Shown here in pieces: positions 31,981 to 33,972 of a stretch of DNA of 33,972 bases. This stretch comes from Candidatus Jordarchaeia archaeon (GTDB lineage: Archaea; Asgardarchaeota; Jordiarchaeia; Jordiarchaeales; Jordiarchaeaceae). The stretch is from positions 1 to 33,972 of the forward strand of contig JAHAWU010000028.1 of the NCBI GenBank assembly GCA_018383815.1, in the 5' to 3' direction. Position 1 is the stretch's first letter, and each line of letters starts with the position of its first letter. The notes under the pieces are model-generated. The model was not told where the DNA came from. It ran no database searches and was given only the letters and a program-made list of their open reading frames with translations. Made by a program: the position numbers and the translations under genes.

Positions 31981-32004
31981 TAACTATGATTTAAAACAAA
32001 AGCG

Positions 32005-32063
32005 CTTACCACATCCCGGAAGCAAAATACGCTTCACTGTTTTGCAGACGGGATGGTGTTAAG
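32005..32063. ncRNA. Candidate hairpin RNA, ~19 pairs with internal G-A loop
   Basis: CTTACCA (32005-32011) pairs with TGTTAAG (32057-32063, one mismatch); CATCCCG (32012-32018) pairs with CGGGATG (32049-32055); GCAAAA (32022-32027) pairs with TTTTGC (32040-32045). Between the last two stems GAA faces AGA, which can form tandem sheared G-A pairs, a feature of RNA rather than DNA sites. The loop is 12 nt. G32056 is a bulge. An alternative GAAGC/GCTTC pairing uses the same arm. Confidence 0.45.
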
Positions 32064-32189
32064 GTTTATTTGAAACCCATACTTTTGATTCATGTTACAA
32101 ATGGCTTTTAAGAAATGGAGGACTCCCAGAGATTATATGTTCTCCCTCAATTTACACTTGTTTCAGGATGAGCTTCGGGATGTACAAGA

Positions 32190-32433
32190 CCGCCTGTTTG
32201 ACGATTAGGGCCTTATGGAGAAGTTACGAAACCACCCGCCAGTAGGTGCAAAGAACCGCCCCCATGCCATCAGGCGTTACTTCGCAAAACCCCCAGAGAA
32301 CGGGTCACCTGCATATAGTGGAAGAAACCAAGGTGCGGGGGGAAGAGGAGTAGGCTTTGGATGGCCCCAGACCCAGTTAGGTAGGCGGTTCTAGAAATCT
32401 ACCTCTTTAAGGCTTGCAGCGGGCTTATGGCGG
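32190..32433. ncRNA. Candidate GC-rich structured RNA island
   Basis: By hand count about 55% G+C over 32221-32400, well above its surroundings, with a C-rich left half and G-rich right half. Nested complements: CCGCC 32190-32194 with GGCGG 32429-32433; CCCGC 32235-32239 with GCGGG 32419-32423; AGGT 32244-32247 with ACCT 32401-32404; AGAACCGCC 32252-32260 with GGCGGTTCT 32384-32392 (9 bp exact); GGGTC 32302-32306 with GACCC 32370-32374; ACCT 32307-32310 with AGGT 32331-32334. I could not match it to SRP RNA or RNase P RNA motifs. Confidence 0.35.
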
Positions 32434-32898
32434 CAATTTTTATTTGGGAGACCCATGGGGAGTTGCGGGAAGGAAGATGTTTTTCATAACCGATGGAGAG
32501 AGACAGTATCCTTTGGTTGGCTTAAAATGTAGGAGCTCGCTGGACGTAAATGAAAGGGAGGAAGAAGACTTACGCTAGATCTGATTTATTAGAGGATTGC
32601 TTTGAGGGTGCTCAACTAGACATTCCTTAGAAGCAATTAGGGACTGTAGAATGTACGCACTTTCCTCTGGTTCTTACTTACTCCTATGACCTAGTCTGAC
32701 TCTACTAATACTCTTTGAACAAAATACTACCATATCATTACGGAAAAGCGCTCGCATATTCAAAAATTATAAAAGGTAACAAGTGACAAAAACCAAATTG
32801 ATAATACCATTTTTTTGTAGAAATGTTGAAATATTGTTTCTGGGAGATAAAGAGTAGAGATTCTTTTTGGGGTTTATTGTTTGCGGTGGAAAAAGGCA

Positions 32899-33972
32899 AT
32901 GAAGGTGAATATTGTTGCTGATCCCCTTATCAATGATTTTGGGCCCTCGCGTCCAGCGATACTCATCGCTAGGGAGCTAAGCAAAAAGTATAGGGTCACC
33001 ATAGTTTCAACTTACATATTGGAAGCGATGGAAAATAGATTAAAGTCCTTAGGGGTTTTTCCTGTTAATCTTGGTGTTAAGCTTCACTTTAGTGATGCTT
33101 CCCTTGCTTGGATGGAGGCCTGGGTACAGGAAGCACTTTTCTCCTCGAATTGCAAAAAAATCGATTTGGAACACAATGATTTGGTGTTAAATTTTTCTAA
33201 CACGATAATTGTCCCTTCTAAGGCTTGGTTCGTGCAGGGCCTCACAAACCGCGCTCTTGATAACATTAAGGATGAATTGGCATGGTATTATAGGTTTGCC
33301 TATAAGTTTGCAAAACCATTATTCATCTATGGAGATAAAAGGATTATAAGAAATGGTTCAAGGTTATCGAAAATTATTGTTACTCATTCAAGATATTGTG
33401 CAGATATGTATCAGAGATTTGGTTTAAAAATTGATAGGGTCATTTATATTCCCATTGATTGTGAAAAGTTTAAGCCAAAACGTAGCAGCTCTTGCGAGGA
33501 CTATGTCCTAACATATTTTGGAAAAGAAACCAAGTTTTCCACGATTAAAAAACTGGCCGATGCTAACATAAGCATTAAGGCTTTTGGAAGCAAGTTTTCC
33601 TACGTTCCGAGGAAATTGCTACACCACAGAAACATTAAAATTCTAGGGCGTATATCCGACGAAGAGCTTGTAGAATTGTATTCTAATGCTCTGTTTACAG
33701 CCTTCCCCTTTACAAATGAGGAATTTGGATACGTACCTGTTGAAAGTATGGCGTGTGGAACTCCTGTCCTAACATTCGCATATCAAGGACCGGGAGAGAC
33801 TGTTATCGATGGACAAACTGGCTGGTTAGTAAAACAAGATAGAGAGATGGTAGAAAGCGCAATAAACATTTGGCAGAACGGGTACCCTGAAGAGATGCGG
33901 AAGAAATGCAGGTCAAGAGCCGTCGAATTCGATGTGAAAAACATTGCAGGTCAATGGCTTAAAATACTAGAA
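32899..33972 (+). CDS. GT4-family glycosyltransferase (partial, 3' end outside window)
   Basis: 358 codons are open to the window end with no stop. The start is ATG 32899 with GGTGG 9 nt upstream. It opens MKVNIVADPLINDFGPSRPA, a GT-B N-terminal strand and loop. The C-terminal Rossmann half has IVTHSRYCADMYQRFG, YIPIDCEKFKPKR, IKILGRISDEELVELYSNAL, and the nucleotide-sugar motif FPFTNEEFGYVPVESMACGTPVLTF, where the E-x7-E pattern (EFGYVPVE) is that of retaining GT4 enzymes; GPGETVIDGQTGWLV follows. It transfers a sugar from an activated nucleotide donor, probably in surface glycan synthesis. It is truncated only by the window. Confidence 0.9.
   Translation, partial: MKVNIVADPLINDFGPSRPAILIARELSKKYRVTIVSTYILEAMENRLKSLGVFPVNLGVKLHFSDASLAWMEAWVQEALFSSNCKKIDLEHNDLVLNFSNTIIVPSKAWFVQGLTNRALDNIKDELAWYYRFAYKFAKPLFIYGDKRIIRNGSRLSKIIVTHSRYCADMYQRFGLKIDRVIYIPIDCEKFKPKRSSSCEDYVLTYFGKETKFSTIKKLADANISIKAFGSKFSYVPRKLLHHRNIKILGRISDEELVELYSNALFTAFPFTNEEFGYVPVESMACGTPVLTFAYQGPGETVIDGQTGWLVKQDREMVESAINIWQNGYPEEMRKKCRSRAVEFDVKNIAGQWLKILE

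Larger units (their letters stand above)
31894..32898. other. ~1-kb gene-poor spacer with two strong hairpins and a GC-rich structured island
   Basis: No convincing gene. It contains hairpins at 31954-31980 and 32005-32063 and a nested island at 32190-32433. Two short frames, 32101-32208 (MAFKKWRTPRDYMFSLN... 35 codons) and 32414-32578 (54 codons), have protein-like composition but no good ribosome site and no recognisable match; they may be remnants. Confidence 0.5.

Noticed and set aside
32101-32208. Small ORF of 35 codons beginning MAFKKWRTPRDY
   Set aside because: Protein-like composition, but no ribosome site, no recognised family, and it overlaps the edge of the structured island. Left as a possible remnant.
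32110-32433. RNase P or SRP RNA
   Set aside because: The length and GC content are suggestive and GGGCTTATGG recalls the RNase P 3' motif, but the matching 5' core motif and pairing strand, the GGTAAGAGC region, and the SRP helix 8 core are all absent.
32414-32578. 54-codon ORF (contains DPWGVAGRKMFFITDGERQ)
   Set aside because: Bounded by stops, TTG start with a poorly spaced AAGG, no recognised match; overlaps the nested complementary region. Could be a remnant of a decayed gene, not supported as a gene.
1-33972. tRNA, rRNA, CRISPR arrays, insertion sequences
   Set aside because: No cloverleaf with a T-arm GTTC-A core, no regularly spaced repeats, no transposase-like frame or terminal repeats seen on reading both strands; a computed scan could still find a diverged case.

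Overview
The window reads as archaeal chromosome. The evidence is a Rag/Gtr1-type small GTPase, longin-like proteins, V4R-domain proteins, an archaeal two-gene glycine decarboxylase, a tungsten aldehyde:ferredoxin oxidoreductase (AOR) with its ferredoxin, a homocitrate synthase-type enzyme with a C-terminal Lrp/AsnC-like domain, TATA-like promoters, many TTG starts with GGAGG-type ribosome sites, and at least one probable leaderless gene. A lineage near Bathyarchaeia (TACK) or an Asgard relative fits. The sequence alone does not decide, and no rRNA is present.

Layout. (1) 2-190: tail of an unrecognised gene. (2) 236-5532, minus strand: four tandem paralogs, each a RecA/KaiC-like domain with a destroyed P-loop joined to a C-terminal V4R domain, probably one operon from a leaderless promoter near 5556. 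(3) 5721-13421, minus strand: a signalling-like cluster of an arrestin-like beta-sandwich protein, a Rag-type GTPase with a roadblock-like tail, an FrhB-like iron-sulfur flavoprotein, a membrane-anchored gingipain-like (C25) protease, a longin-like protein and a two-CBS protein. The longin-like and FrhB-like proteins share an obvious C-terminal domain, and the arrestin-like protein ends in a related one. (4) 13735-17892: gcvPA and gcvPB (plus), convergent with gcvT (minus). (5) 18129-20671: a TPR-like protein, a small HExxH metalloprotease and a membrane hexapeptide acyltransferase. (6) 20850-24741: homocitrate synthase-type enzyme, then ferredoxin plus AOR behind a leader with a possible short upstream ORF. 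(7) 25015-27839, minus: a long coiled-coil protein with a TrmB/PLD-like sensor end, and a longin-like winged-helix protein. (8) 28075-33972: a surface-polysaccharide region with a flippase, a DUF2079 membrane protein and a truncated GT4 glycosyltransferase. It contains two long gene-poor stretches, near 29.5-30.2 kb and 31.9-32.9 kb, that hold strong nested inverted repeats and may encode structured RNAs.

How it may work together (inference). Regions 2 and 3 look like one signalling neighbourhood: candidate ligand sensors (V4R, CBS), a GTPase switch, longin and roadblock platforms, an arrestin-like adaptor, a redox protein and a surface protease, tied together by a shared beta-sandwich tail. 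This is the best candidate for an undescribed system here. The rest is mostly one-carbon, lysine-type and aldehyde metabolism plus cell-surface glycan assembly.
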